A DNA stretch of 64,000 bases from Pohlia nutans (lineage: Eukaryota; Streptophyta; Bryopsida; Bryales; Mniaceae): NCBI GenBank assembly GCA_022496805.1, contig CM040092.1:13162113-13226112 (forward strand), read 5' to 3'. The notes beneath the pieces were generated by a model. The model had not been told where the DNA came from, did not search any database, and worked only from the letters and a program-made list of their open reading frames with translations. Position 1 is the first letter of the stretch. The number at the start of each line of letters is the position of its first letter. This document shows positions 12,477-22,179 of the stretch, piece after piece. Both the position numbers and the translations under genes were made by a program.

Positions 12477-13010
12477 TATCCTTTGAAAACATCTGAGTGA
12501 TGTTCCACCTCAACTGATGTTTGAAAAATTTATTCATTAAAGAACTAGTGGTAGTTTCCAGTTTGTTTGTTTAATATGTTACGTTGAGATTTCTCAAAAT
12601 GTGCCTTTGCCGGTCACTTTCTTGGTATTGTCGGAAGGATTTTAATTCAACAAGTAGGGATGCATTAAAGTTGCATCGTGGCTTTTTGACCTACGATGTG
12701 GAAATTATAGATTTTTAATCGAGTTTCATCACCATAAATTGAATTAAATTATGGATAAATTATTCTTAAAATAAAATAAAAAGTAAAAGCATAGCTAAAT
12801 CGCACAAAACACTTGGACCAAAAACACTAGTACTGAGGCTCGCTTTATATGAGGGTGGAGGTCACCAAAAATTGAAAGCCAACTTGAATCAAATATAGAC
12901 AGTAATGGATGAAGGGAGAAAACTCTAAAACAACCCAAGAAAGGAGAATTGGATTTTTGTTTTAGTCCAATCCAATTTTTGGAGCTCAAGCTATGTCAGG
13001 GTTTGTTTTT
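12477..13010. other. intergenic, nothing recognised
   Basis: No gene, RNA or repeat family was identified. Sequence from about 13,011 onward belongs to the duplication described next. Confidence 0.5.
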
Positions 13011-13256
13011 AGTGCATTATAATATAATTTCAGTTCATTAAAAATATAAATTTCACGGAATGGACTCGACTTCATCATATAAAGGTCTTGGAGTTGATTT
13101 CTAGATTCAACCAATGTACTACAAGGATTCAAGCTTGTCAAGTTGGAATTTAAGCTTGGAATTTACAAGGTAGCTTGGAATTTACAAGGTGGTGCAAAAG
13201 GCAAGAGAAGCATTGCTGAGAAAAACTTATGCAAGCACGTCACACATATGTGCTTT

Positions 13257-14086
13257 GACTCCTAAACGTCCCGACATTTAGCAACTTTGAGATTGTACAG
13301 GAAAGATCACAACAGATTCGAAGTTTTGTAACTTTCTCATACAATCTCGGATTACTTTTATCCAAGTTACCTTTGCAAGCTTATTAAATTCTCTACGAAT
13401 TAAAGTAATTTTTTTGTGATGGGGAGTTGTTGATGATGTTAAAGAGGCCACCAATTGCAAGTATGTTAAATTTGTTGGGTAGATTTTTATGCTTGCAATG
13501 GTGCTCTTATGTACACCCCATTTACATCTGAGCCATGCTGATATCTATTTTTGAGGCTAGCATCTACTTGTGTTCAAAGGGTCACTTCCAAAATTTTACT
13601 TAACAACGTGCAAACAAAGATAGGGTCCAAATAAATTTTTGAAGGTAAATTTTATAAATGAATTACATTAATATAGGATGCTCAAAATTGATTACAAGAA
13701 TAAAAAGAAAATATTCTCAAAATAATACTAATTATAGTAAGTATTACTTAAATTTTTTAGGGTACTTTTAAATACCCTTTGTTCACACGTGATACTCAAA
13801 AAATACAAATAGTGACCTCTCCAAGAATGGATTGGAAAATTCAAGGGTTAAAAGGCCCTTAGAGTCCCTCTCTACAACCCGTATTTAGCCTTATAATTGC
13901 TCAATTGTGGTTTACTATCTGAATTGTGATATATTGTTAGAAACATATTATCACGATCATCAATTTTGCTTTGTACTCAAAATTGTATGGTCATTGTTAT
14001 TTTGATCAAATACCACCAAATACAGAATATACTATACGGCCGCAAAGCACTTCAGGGCTGTTTCAGGATTAAGCAGTGAAGTATTC
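13257..14086. mobile_element. insertion specific to duplication copy A
   Basis: Copy B reads straight from ATATGTGCTTT into AATCAACAGACA; copy A has about 830 extra bases at that point. The insert starts TTGA + CTCCTAAACGTCC, a TTAA-family-like terminus. An internal GGGTTAA at 13,845-13,851 could be that element's right end (13,259-13,847), leaving about 235 bp unexplained. A deletion in copy B is the alternative. Confidence 0.45.
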
Positions 14087-14243
14087 AACAGACAGCATTT
14101 CTGGAAGAAGAAGGATGCCGATTTGAGACCCTGTCATACAATTTTTTCGTGATATAGTTACAAAACACCCAATTTACACTACCAGCTCAAAACTGCAAAG
14201 CAGACATGACAGAAAAGGCAGCACGGCAGCTCTGAGGACATGG

Positions 14244-14495
14244 TCAAATTTCACGACACACTGCGAGAGCAGGATTCTCGCCTGGTAGCTCAGCTAGAAC
14301 GTCGTGAACCTCAGATTTGGACGCGACTCCTTGATCTTTGTCCATGGCATAACATATGTACACGGTGTCTACGATGTTGCTCAACACCGGAACAAACAGA
14401 ACCAGGACTAGGAACACAATGACCCAACTTAGAACCCAAGTGATCCGCCTCTGGTCCCTCACCTGCCATGTTGACGGAGACAATACTCCATATTC
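14244..14495 (-). pseudogene. duplicated last exon of the CTL gene, frame intact
   Basis: This 252-bp segment equals in length the last exon of the choline-transporter-like gene (32,885-33,136). It encodes the same C-terminus: WVLSWVIVFLVLVLF membrane segment, VLSNIVDTVYICYAMDKDQG and the EVHDVLAELPGE tail. There is no frameshift or internal stop, and the upstream AG acceptor is kept (TTTTTTAGCAG before the exon). Differences include GVLSPSTWQVRDQRRITW against AVLSLSTGLARDQRLITS. The exons encoding the rest of the transporter are absent here, so on its own it is a fragment. It lies downstream of the full gene on the same strand, so use as a distal alternative last exon is possible but not shown. 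Confidence 0.85.
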
Positions 14496-14550
14496 CTGCT
14501 AAAAAACATAGAAAAAATGTTAAACTCCACAACTTGAATGCAAACTAACT

Positions 14551-14776
14551 GTTCCCTCTGTCCGGAAATATCTGTCCTAGTTTTTGGCATTTTTCAACTT
14601 GATGGATTATTTTGGTGAAAAAACCGTTAGTTTTTTCAATAACATGTAGTTTTTGTGTCACTGTCATGTTTGCCCCATTAGAAGTGGAGAGGGCTCACAA
14701 CTGAAGCTTAAAACATAGGAAAGAAACTAGGAAAAGAAAATGTCAAAAACTAGGACAATTATTTCCGGAGGATGGT
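14551..14776. mobile_element. Stowaway-like MITE inside duplication copy A
   Basis: Terminal CCCTCTGTCCGGAAATA and its inverted counterpart (ATTATTTCCGGAGG) correspond to the Stowaway in CTL intron 2 at 33,193. It inserted before the segmental duplication, since both copies carry it at the same place. The ends are more decayed here. Confidence 0.75.
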
Positions 14777-14941
14777 AGAGGATACTATCCCAATCTGTTG
14801 ACAAACCTTATTACCAACATCAACTCATCTCTTCCAATAAGCTTAGTTGGTCTTCAATTAGCAAGTGGTCTAAGCTAAATGTATATGGTCGCTGATCTTT
14901 GAATTAAAATGGGGTCTGCCATCCCTTCAATAGTGGTCTAC

Positions 14942-15178
14942 AATACCCACCAACAAGTTTACGTTCATTCAACTTTTCACATAATTGCTAAGAAAAATTA
15001 CAAAAATTATAAGTTTTGAGCCTAATTTGGACAAGTTGTAGTGCACAAGATGAACCACACATACAATTAAATTTTGATAATAATAATTCTTAATTTTAAT
15101 TTTTTAATTTGAAATTCAAACCTTCATTTTTTATCCTTAATTCAAACAACTACAAATACAAATTTTGTTACTTATCAA
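14942..15178. mobile_element. truncated copy of the GTAC-type MITE
   Basis: It starts AATACCCACCAACAAG and is the reverse complement of about 11,110-11,340. It stops at about 15,178 without the second terminus. Its outer end lies exactly at the right edge of the duplication. Confidence 0.8.
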
Positions 15179-15401
15179 CACAAAACATCAAGAAACCGTC
15201 ACATGTGATCATAAGAGAATGGAGTGTATGTGATGGCAGCTCCAATAGTCTGCTGGAACCTACGAAGTGGATTTTTTAATTTTTTTTTCAATTAATAAAT
15301 AATTGTATAATATGGAAATTTGATGAAGAAAAAAGATGCATAGAAGTATGTAAAATAGTACCTGGTGGCGGTAAGGTTTCCTCACAAGCTTAACCCTTTA
15401 A

Positions 15402-15969
15402 CCCCTAACTGCCTAGCGTCCATTTTTTGGACGATGTACAGATTTCATCCGTAGATTCTCATCCGTCATGCATTTTTTGCAGTGTGGGATTTTTACTGTA
15501 GATTCTATGGGAAGTTAGCTTCATGCATATGTGATCCGATTAGAAAGGAGATGATTTGTGAAATTTTTATGCCTCATTTCATGTTGTAGTGATTCACCCA
15601 AAATTTTGAAGATTTAAGTGTTAAAGTGCTCTAAAAAAAGTCAACTCATAAAATTAAGCAACCAAAAAATCTCCAAAAATCACTACACTTAGAGTATTAC
15701 ATTTCAACCAATCACAAAGAATTTCATCTGTAGATTGTCAATATCTTATTCGTAATTGAATTACAAAATAATTTTGAATTTCACGTTTCAAATTTTATAC
15801 AAAATTATTGGTAATAGCAATCATAGATCTAACCGTATGGATAGAATCTAAAATTCATAACGTACAACTTTTATTCATATATCAATTTCAAAATATCCCT
15901 CTAGGTTGCATTTTATAATCCATCTTTGCAAAACTGCTCAATTTGAAGAGGGCTTTAGGCATTTAGGGG
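15402..15969 (-). mobile_element. TTAA-1 element, copy 3
   Basis: A full-length copy with TTAA on both sides (15,398-15,401 and 15,970-15,973). It starts CCCCTAACTGCC and ends GGCATTTAGGGG. The perfect palindrome GTCCATTTTTTGGAC (15,418-15,432) starts 16 bp inside the left end. The inverted TTATAAAATG box is at 15,909-15,918. Removing it with one TTAA restores the TTAA-3 left terminus. Confidence 0.92.
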
Positions 15970-16345
15970 TTAATGTCCTGATTCAACACTGTTTTCAAAG
16001 ATTCGTTATAAAATGTTTGATGAAAAACAAAAATGAAGTTGATGTACAAAGCAAAGTTGTAAATGTCAATGTGAAGATCACATCTGTACGGTTGGATTCA
16101 TCATATTTTTTTATTAATATTTTTTAATGAATTTTGCAAGGTTTTCTCTTGAATTCAATTAAAAATCCAAATTTACACAAAAAAATTAAAAAAAAACATT
16201 GTAATGAAATTGGAATAACATGCACTACGAGATGGTATGGTTTCCATTATTTGATTCTACTTATTTTGAAAAATCATGTTAAGGTCTCACTTTTTGAACT
16301 TAGAATGAAGCTCGACATAAACCAATTATGTTGTTTTTCAAAAAA

Positions 16346-16678
16346 CTCGGGGGGTGTAGTGATATGTTGGAGTAGCAATATACGTGCGAACAAATGATAG
16401 GGTATTTTAACAACATGGGAACAAAAAATTATAAATGGACTTAGAGGTAATATAGGGTATCAAAAATGGCACTGGACATCTTTAAGTACTATAGGGTATG
16501 GAATAATAGGTAATTTGGAATTATAAGTAATGCAAGCCCTTTTTCTATGAACCCAAAGTAGAAAATTACATAATGATAGCATGTGAAAAAAAAACCAAAA
16601 AAACAAGTAATACCCCCCTATAAAATAGTTGTTGTTTGCACCTATATCTTTAACTTTTTAACACACTGACCCCCCGAG
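16346..16678. mobile_element. 333-bp MITE with 8-bp TSD (hAT-like)
   Basis: Inverted termini CTCGGGGGGT and ACCCCCCGAG are flanked by the 8-bp direct repeat TCAAAAAA (16,338-16,345 and 16,679-16,686). The uninterrupted relative at about 40,400 has a single TTTTCCAAAAACCACAAT, which confirms an insertion. An 8-bp TSD is characteristic of the hAT superfamily; the terminal sequence itself is not a familiar one. The interior is non-coding. Confidence 0.85.
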
Positions 16679-16853
16679 TCAAAAAATCACAATATTGTAT
16701 TTTGAAGATCCATATAGCGTACAAATGATAGTCAACTAGCACAAGAACCAAGACTCCAAGGGAAATTTGGATGGATGAAAAACTGTACATGATGTAGTGT
16801 TGAGAAAGGTTGCAATATGTTCGTCGTTCATTATATAGACGTAGGAAAGTTAA

Positions 16854-17470
16854 CCCCTAAACGTCCTCACCCTTCTCCAAATTCAGCAATTTTGCAAAGA
16901 TGCATTATAAAATGCAACGCAAAAGGATATTTTGAACTTGATATATGAATAAAAGTTGTTCATTATCAATTCTAGATTCTATCCATACGGTTAGATCTGC
17001 AATTGCTATCACCAATATTTTTGTATAAAATTTAAAACTTGAAATTGAAAATTCTTTTGTAATTTGATTACAAATAAGATATTAACAATTTGTACATGAA
17101 ATTTGTTATGATTTGTGCTCCACTATTGTCGGCCACATTTAAATAAGTTTGAGGTTGAATCAGTTGAAATGTAATAGTCTAAGTGTAGTGATTTTTGGAG
17201 ATTTGTCGGTTGCTTAATTTTATGAGTTGACTTTTTTAAGAGCACTTTAACACTGAAATCTTCAAAATCTTAGGTAAATCACTACGACATGAAATGAGGC
17301 ATAGAAATTTCACAAATCATCTCCTTTTTAATCGGATCACACATGCATGAAGCTAACTTTCCATAAAATATATAGTAAAAAATCCACACTGCAAAAAGTC
17401 AATGACGGATGAGAAATCTGAGTTTGATTCTGTCCATCGTCTACATTCTGGACGGTTGGACGTGTAGGGG
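16854..17470 (+). mobile_element. TTAA-1 element, copy 4
   Basis: TTAA flanks both sides (16,850-16,853 and 17,471-17,474). It starts CCCCTAAACGTCC and ends GTGTAGGGG. At 617 bp it is longer than its relatives because of about 45 extra bases near 17,115-17,160. The hairpin is partly decayed (GTCTACATTCTGGAC). It occupies the internal TTAA of the right TTAA-3 terminus. Confidence 0.9.
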
Positions 17471-17649
17471 TTAAAGGGTTAAGGTGACTGCCATTAATTG
17501 CTCCCCATATATAAGGTATTCCAAGCAATTCTTTGAAGCCCGCCATGATACACTGCAATGCAATTCTTGACCATGTGATCAGCTTTTGTGGGCAGATTCA
17601 GGGGTAGGGAATGCCAAAAGGACCATACTTTCTTGTAGCACATACCTCT

Positions 17650-17811
17650 GGAAAGATTCCGCATACCACTGGAAAGATTCCGTATACCACTGAAAAGATT
17701 CCACATACCATTGGAAAGATTCCGTATACCACTGAAAAGATTCCACATACCACTGGAAAGATTCCGTATACCACTGAAAAGATTCCACATACCACTGGAA
17801 AGATTCTAAAA
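17650..17811. repeat. 21-bp minisatellite in left MULE TIR
   Basis: About eight tandem units of GGAAAGATTCCGYATACCACT-type sequence alternate between two variants (CCACATACC and CCGTATACC). The right TIR holds about five to six units in inverted orientation (about 21,329-21,431). Confidence 0.9.
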
Positions 17812-18204
17812 TTCCCTCTTTACTAGTGTGGTCTTACATGTCCGTATTTTATTGAGTTTATACGAATATCGTATATGGATACGCCATATATACGTCCAAT
17901 ATGCATTTCAAAGTTTTTCCGAAATGCCCGTGTCATGGCGCGGGCAGGCGGTTTCCGGGCAGCGATTTTTTGGCTCGTGGGACTCTTTGGGGTTGTGGAT
18001 TGCTGGTGTGAGACTTCGTGGTTTGGTTTTGGCGTTCCTGGTATTCAATATTGGTATTCGATATTGACGGTTCGGTCATCTCAATTGGTTCTTTGAAGGT
18101 GAAGATAGTCGAGCACAAGAACTTAGGTCGGGCGTCGGATTTTCACTTGCTCATCACCAATGCGCAAACAGCTGAAGGTAATCAATCACTCCGACTTTGT
18201 GTAC

Positions 18205-18259
18205 TTGTAGCCGACGAATTCGTCGGCTACAATTGCCTCAATGCACTCTTGAGGCAATT
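18205..18259. repeat. 28-bp perfect palindrome followed by an 11-bp stem-loop
   Basis: 18,205-18,232 is a perfect palindrome centred on GACGAATTCGTC. It is followed by AATTGCCTCAA (18,231-18,241), loop 18,242-18,248, and TTGAGGCAATT (18,249-18,259). The pair sits between sequence resembling different origins inside the MULE and may mark a junction of captured pieces. Confidence 0.85.
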
Positions 18260-18451
18260 AGGAATCCCGTCGTGAGCTCCACCGTCCGCATTCTCTTGCA
18301 ACGTTGGGGTCGACTCAGAGGGAGTGGTTTCTGCAGTATCTTTCATTCCTCCAGCCGCCTTTTCTTCTGTCGACTCCTGCACCTGGGTTTCGAAATTCGT
18401 CGAGTTCGACTCCTGAGTTTCCGTGGTCAGCTCCGCTTCTGAGTTGATCAC
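18227..18451 (-). pseudogene. unrecognised acidic open stretch inside MULE
   Basis: A 74-codon minus-strand frame rich in S, T, E and Q (SEAELTTETQESNSTNFETQ) fits a disordered protein segment. It does not match a family I recognise. Its place among captured DNA makes a second gene fragment plausible. No promoter, intron or homology support is visible, so the call is weak. Confidence 0.25.
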
Positions 18452-19440
18452 GTAGTTTTGTTGTAGCGGAGGATAGTGTATGTGTGCTTTAGCTTTTTGA
18501 AGTGGCTTTTTAACTGGATATAATTCCTGTTGAGCCTTTGTACGATGGTTAATATATTTGTATAATTTTCAGCATTTAGATATCACAGTTCATGACGCTT
18601 TAGACTAAAAAAGTGTTGAGATAATTCTATGGATGCAAAACCCTAGACTGTAGTGCAAATTGTACGTGTTCTTGAAGCATTGTTCTCAGATATGGCGTAT
18701 ATGTCTATATTTGCGTTGTAATGTAATTGGAATTGACTTAATGATCACTTGTGATCCTCGTACAGATCTTTTGATACCTCAATATGTTTGTCGGGGTATT
18801 TATTGACATTAAGTTTCAGACTCTGATTCTGAGGGTTCTAGATATCGGGTGTTATTTTTCTGAATCTTGGGAGATTGTTTGTGGCACTGGGAGTGTTGAA
18901 TCTTCCTCAAAATTATGAACAGATCACTCCTCTTTTCATCGGTGTACGGCCTTTAGATTTTATTTTTTATTGCCGACTTTTAGATGATGAATTGTCGAAG
19001 TGTAGCGAATTACGGTCCTGAATTTGTGCCTTGAGCCGATGGTCGCGGATTGTGGTTTTACCTAGCACCCTGACTACATTAAATGTTTTTGAGGCGTTTT
19101 TATAATGCTGTTTCAGTTAATAATAGCCGGATGGGAAAAAACCATGTCATCTTAGCTCACAGTGCAAATGGAATCTTATAATTATTAGCCGGAAGTCACA
19201 ATTATCATGTCCTTGTCTTGCGCACTCATAATATCATTGTTGTTTGAATGTTAGAGAGTATTTGGATGATTCATATCTTTTGCCAAAAAATACCAGTGTT
19301 ATTATCAAAACGGTTCATCTGCATCTCGCTCAAAACCAGTTCTCCGAGTGGAAGGGCAGTATGGTCCTTTCCCCTGACTTATTCAGTTGTTTTTGTGGAA
19401 TAGCTGCGTTACTGGACTAGCCCTTAAGCATACTGGACTA

Positions 19441-20170
19441 GCCCTTAACATTCGAAGCTCCCTTGATCGTCACACTATCCTCAACACCACACTTGTGGAG
19501 TTGGCCAAGACGTTGGAGCTTGCCAACTGCACCATTTGGGAACCTAATAAAGAGGGTGACACGGTGAAACTTACTCATGAGCTTGACAGACGATACCTTC
19601 AGGTTTGCCCTCTCACAATCTCCGCTCTGTTCTCGTCATGTTTGTTGCTTTTGGTTGCTTTCTTTTCGACTTCTTTTTTCATTTTAACCCGTGAGGGTTC
19701 ATTTTTTTAGCAGTTTTTTTGTAGGTCTTTCTTGTGTCCAATTTTATTTCTGTTTGGCCGACACTTGCAGTGTCTTTCACTGGTTTAGGTGATATAATTT
19801 TTTCACAATTGGTCATTTCAAAACCATGAATCCTTGGGTTAAATTGTCAGCTGCAAGGAAGAGAATCGATATGCGTGTTTGGGAATTGGTGTATGGTGAC
19901 TGTCCATACTAAGGGAAGCATGGGGAACATGCTTGTTTTATTGGCAGGTTCCAGTGACAATTCCTGCGTCTGACAAGATTGTGCAGCAAATCGTTCAAAC
20001 CAATGAAGCAATAGTGATTCCACCTGTGTGTGCACTTGGGAAGGCAAGCAATCACTGTGTATTAGCAGGTGCAATGGCAGCAGTTCGTCTGCCTTTGCTG
20101 TTCGTTTCCAACTTCAAAGGAGGCACACCTGAAGTGGTCAGTGCTCCATACGCTGCTGAACGATTTTCAT
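19441..20170 (+). pseudogene. captured ethylene-receptor (ETR/ERS) GAF-domain fragment
   Basis: Two exon-like pieces encode part of a GAF domain of the plant ethylene receptor type. The first (about 19,449-19,602) contains IRSSLDRHTILNTTLVELAK, then TLELANCTIWEP, and ends at a good donor (CTTCAG/GTTTGCC). The second starts at 19,948 after TTATTGGCAG. It reads VPVTIPASDKIVQQIVQTNE, then AGAMAAVRLPLLFVSNFKGG and VVSAPYA, which corresponds to the VRVPLL-LSNF part of the domain. Splicing is in phase 0. In ETR1/ERS receptors this domain lies between the ethylene-binding membrane segments and the histidine kinase; both are missing here. The intron (19,603-19,947) includes a TTAA-6-like scrap near 19,782-19,838. 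As a fragment it cannot be a receptor. Confidence 0.85.
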
Positions 20171-20666
20171 GTTCTCTTAGTCCTCTATCTATGAGTGAGA
20201 TAAGAATTGGCACTGCGTACCTCTTTTTGTTTCCATAATGTAATGCAATTTCATGACCGGTGTCAGGTCTGAATACTTTGGTAACTGGTGATTTTAGGTG
20301 AATTAATGTTCCGGTTATAAAAGTAGTATGTGAATGTGAAAAACCATTGCTTTCGAATGACAGGCAAAAATAATAGGTCAGAGATGAGTGTCACAGTCAT
20401 TAGCTTCTGACTCAACCTTCAACGTAACTGTGAAGTCGGAAAATCGTGGCATATTCATAGGGGTAAATTCTAGTTACAGAACAGGCATCGAGAATGTTGA
20501 TCGGAGTTCTTCTTCTTCAATGCAAATGGTATTCGATATTGGTATTCGTATAAACTCAAAACCAGCAATCCACGACTTCAACAAAGAGCTCAAAGAGTCA
20601 CACGAACACTAATGTGAGGTATTCCGAGGCCCAGACTCCACATATGTACATTCCCCATCATCAAAG

Positions 20667-20826
20667 TGGTCAGAAACTTGAGCCTTTCAGAAACTTGGTC
20701 AGAAACTTGAGTCAAAAACTTGAATAATAATCATAAGCCAAGCCTTTCAGAAACTTGAGCCTTTCAGAAACTTGGTCAGAAACTTGAGTCAAAAACTTGA
20801 ACAATAATCATAAGCCAAGCCTTTCT
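20667..20826. repeat. tandem duplication with AAACTTG core, inside MULE
   Basis: A unit of about 80 bp built from CAGAAACTTGAGCCTTT and CATAAGCCAAGCC occurs twice in tandem, itself made of CAGAAACTTG sub-repeats. Confidence 0.8.
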
Positions 20827-22179
20827 AGACACTGTACAAGAATCACCAAAACCTGCTCACTCATGTACAAGACTAGCTCAACCACTGCACAAGACTGGCT
20901 CAATCAATGCACAAGAGTCCAGAGAGCTGTCAGCGGGCTGGCTTGGTGCTATGAATATCAGTAGCACAAGGAATTGCTAACCACGGATTTCCAAAGAAGG
21001 GAAAGCGTAGGAAGAATCAAAGCAACCATCGTTTGTGGGAAAAATTCAATTGAAGGATGTTGAAGGTTCTCAAGCGGCGCCCTGGTTGATGCGCGCGGCT
21101 CTCCTGTTCCAAGTGTTTCCGTGGCAAAGTTTCCAAACTGCTGCCCGAAAACTGCTGCCCGGAAACCGCCTGCCCGGAAACTTCTTCCCAGAATTCGCCT
21201 GCCCGCGCCATGACACGGGCATTTCGGAAAAACTTTGAAACGCATATTGGACGTATCCATATACGGTATTCGTATAAACTCAATAAAATACGGACATGTA
21301 AGACCACACTAGTAAAGAGGGAATTTTAGAATCTTTCTAGTGGTATGTGGAATCTTTCTAGTGATATGTGAAATCTTTCTAGTGGTATGTGGAATCTTTC
21401 AAATGGTATGCGGAATCTTTTCAGTGGTATGTGTTACAAGAAAATATGGTCCTTTTGGCATTCCCTACTAGGGTCTAGTCGAGGCTACTACTACCACTGG
21501 GGTGGACTTTCATCATTCTTAGATTCTGTCTAAAGTGATTTATGCATGCCATGATGTGGGGAATCTGCTCATAAGGTTCTTTAGCCCTTGTAGTACTCAC
21601 CTCTTGATCTAGCCATATTCTGTTAGGGAATACCATACGGGATTTCGGAATGCAAGGTTCTGTCAAACTAGTTAAGCTCAACTAAGGTTGAGTTGGTTGC
21701 TTCTCGTCAATGATAGTCCATTGAGCCCATGGTCCCTGAAACTTTCTGAATTTTTTTATAAAAGAATAATGTAGAGCCTTGATGATTTCTGAATTATTTA
21801 TAAAAGAAACTACTATAGATTCACAAATTGAGAAGGGTGTGATCTCCCAACTGCTAAAGAACCTTGTACTGAACACATGAAAAAAAGGAAGGATTTTTTA
21901 AATGTTCTTAGTCGTCTCAAGGTATGGTCCGCACTACTGTTTCTGCAGATTATATGTTTGGCACTGAGGAGATAGCTGGCAATCGTATGTAAGAGCATGC
22001 CCAACAACTGCTCATTATGCACCGAGTTCACATTGAAGATGATGGGTGAGAAGTGAAATCTTCCCTAGCAACAACTACCAAGCCGTGCCTGGTATAGAAT
22101 CCATTGACCAATTACATCTACCACTTTTGTCACTGCTTGGGACAATTATAATGGTGGAGAATAAATTTCCTAAACTTAA

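Larger units (their letters stand above)
13011..14941. repeat. segmental duplication, copy A (CTL 3' end)
   Basis: It matches 32,418-33,612 in the same orientation: GACTTCATCAT and ACTTATGCAAGCACGTC upstream, the last CTL exon, part of intron 2 with its Stowaway MITE, and TCTTCAATAGTGGTCTACA at the edge. Copy A contains about 830 bp (13,257-14,086) absent from copy B. The right edge coincides with a partial GTAC-type MITE at 14,942. Divergence by eye is about ten percent in the exon and higher in non-coding parts. Confidence 0.85.
15394..17478 (+). mobile_element. TTAA-3 element with three nested insertions
   Basis: The outer ends are TTAACCCTTTAA (15,390-15,401) and TTAAAGGGTTAA (17,471-17,482). 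Both contain an internal TTAA, and each internal TTAA received a TTAA-1 element (15,402-15,969 and 16,854-17,470). The middle (15,974-16,849) matches the uninterrupted TTAA-3 copy at 40,028-40,571 (CACTGTTTTCAAAGATTCG, then TTATAAAATG). It is itself split by a 333-bp element at 16,346-16,678. Confidence 0.85.
17604..21468. mobile_element. Mutator-like element with long TIRs carrying host gene fragments (Pack-MULE)
   Basis: Inverted repeats of about 330-370 bp bound 3.9 kb. The left repeat runs about 17,604-17,971 and the right about 21,135-21,468. Both start GTAGGGAATGCC, continue AAAAGGACCATA, contain a 21-bp minisatellite and end in a GC-rich inner part (GTCATGGCGCGGGCAGGCG). Long TIRs with non-transposase internal DNA are typical of MULEs. 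A 9-bp TSD could not be found at these edges. The cargo includes an ethylene-receptor GAF fragment (19.4-20.2 kb), a palindromic junction (18,205-18,259) and a serine/threonine/glutamate-rich open stretch on the minus strand (18,451-18,227). No transposase was recognised, so movement would need a partner. Confidence 0.85.

Noticed and set aside
17611..17826. 71-codon frame with GKIPHTT repeats
   Set aside because: It reads the 21-bp minisatellite in the MULE terminal repeat; the same array is open in other frames.
17590..21480. 9-bp target-site duplication for the MULE
   Set aside because: Sequences outside GTAGGGAATGCC on the two sides (ending ATTCAGGGG; starting TAGGGTCTA) do not match, so none is claimed.
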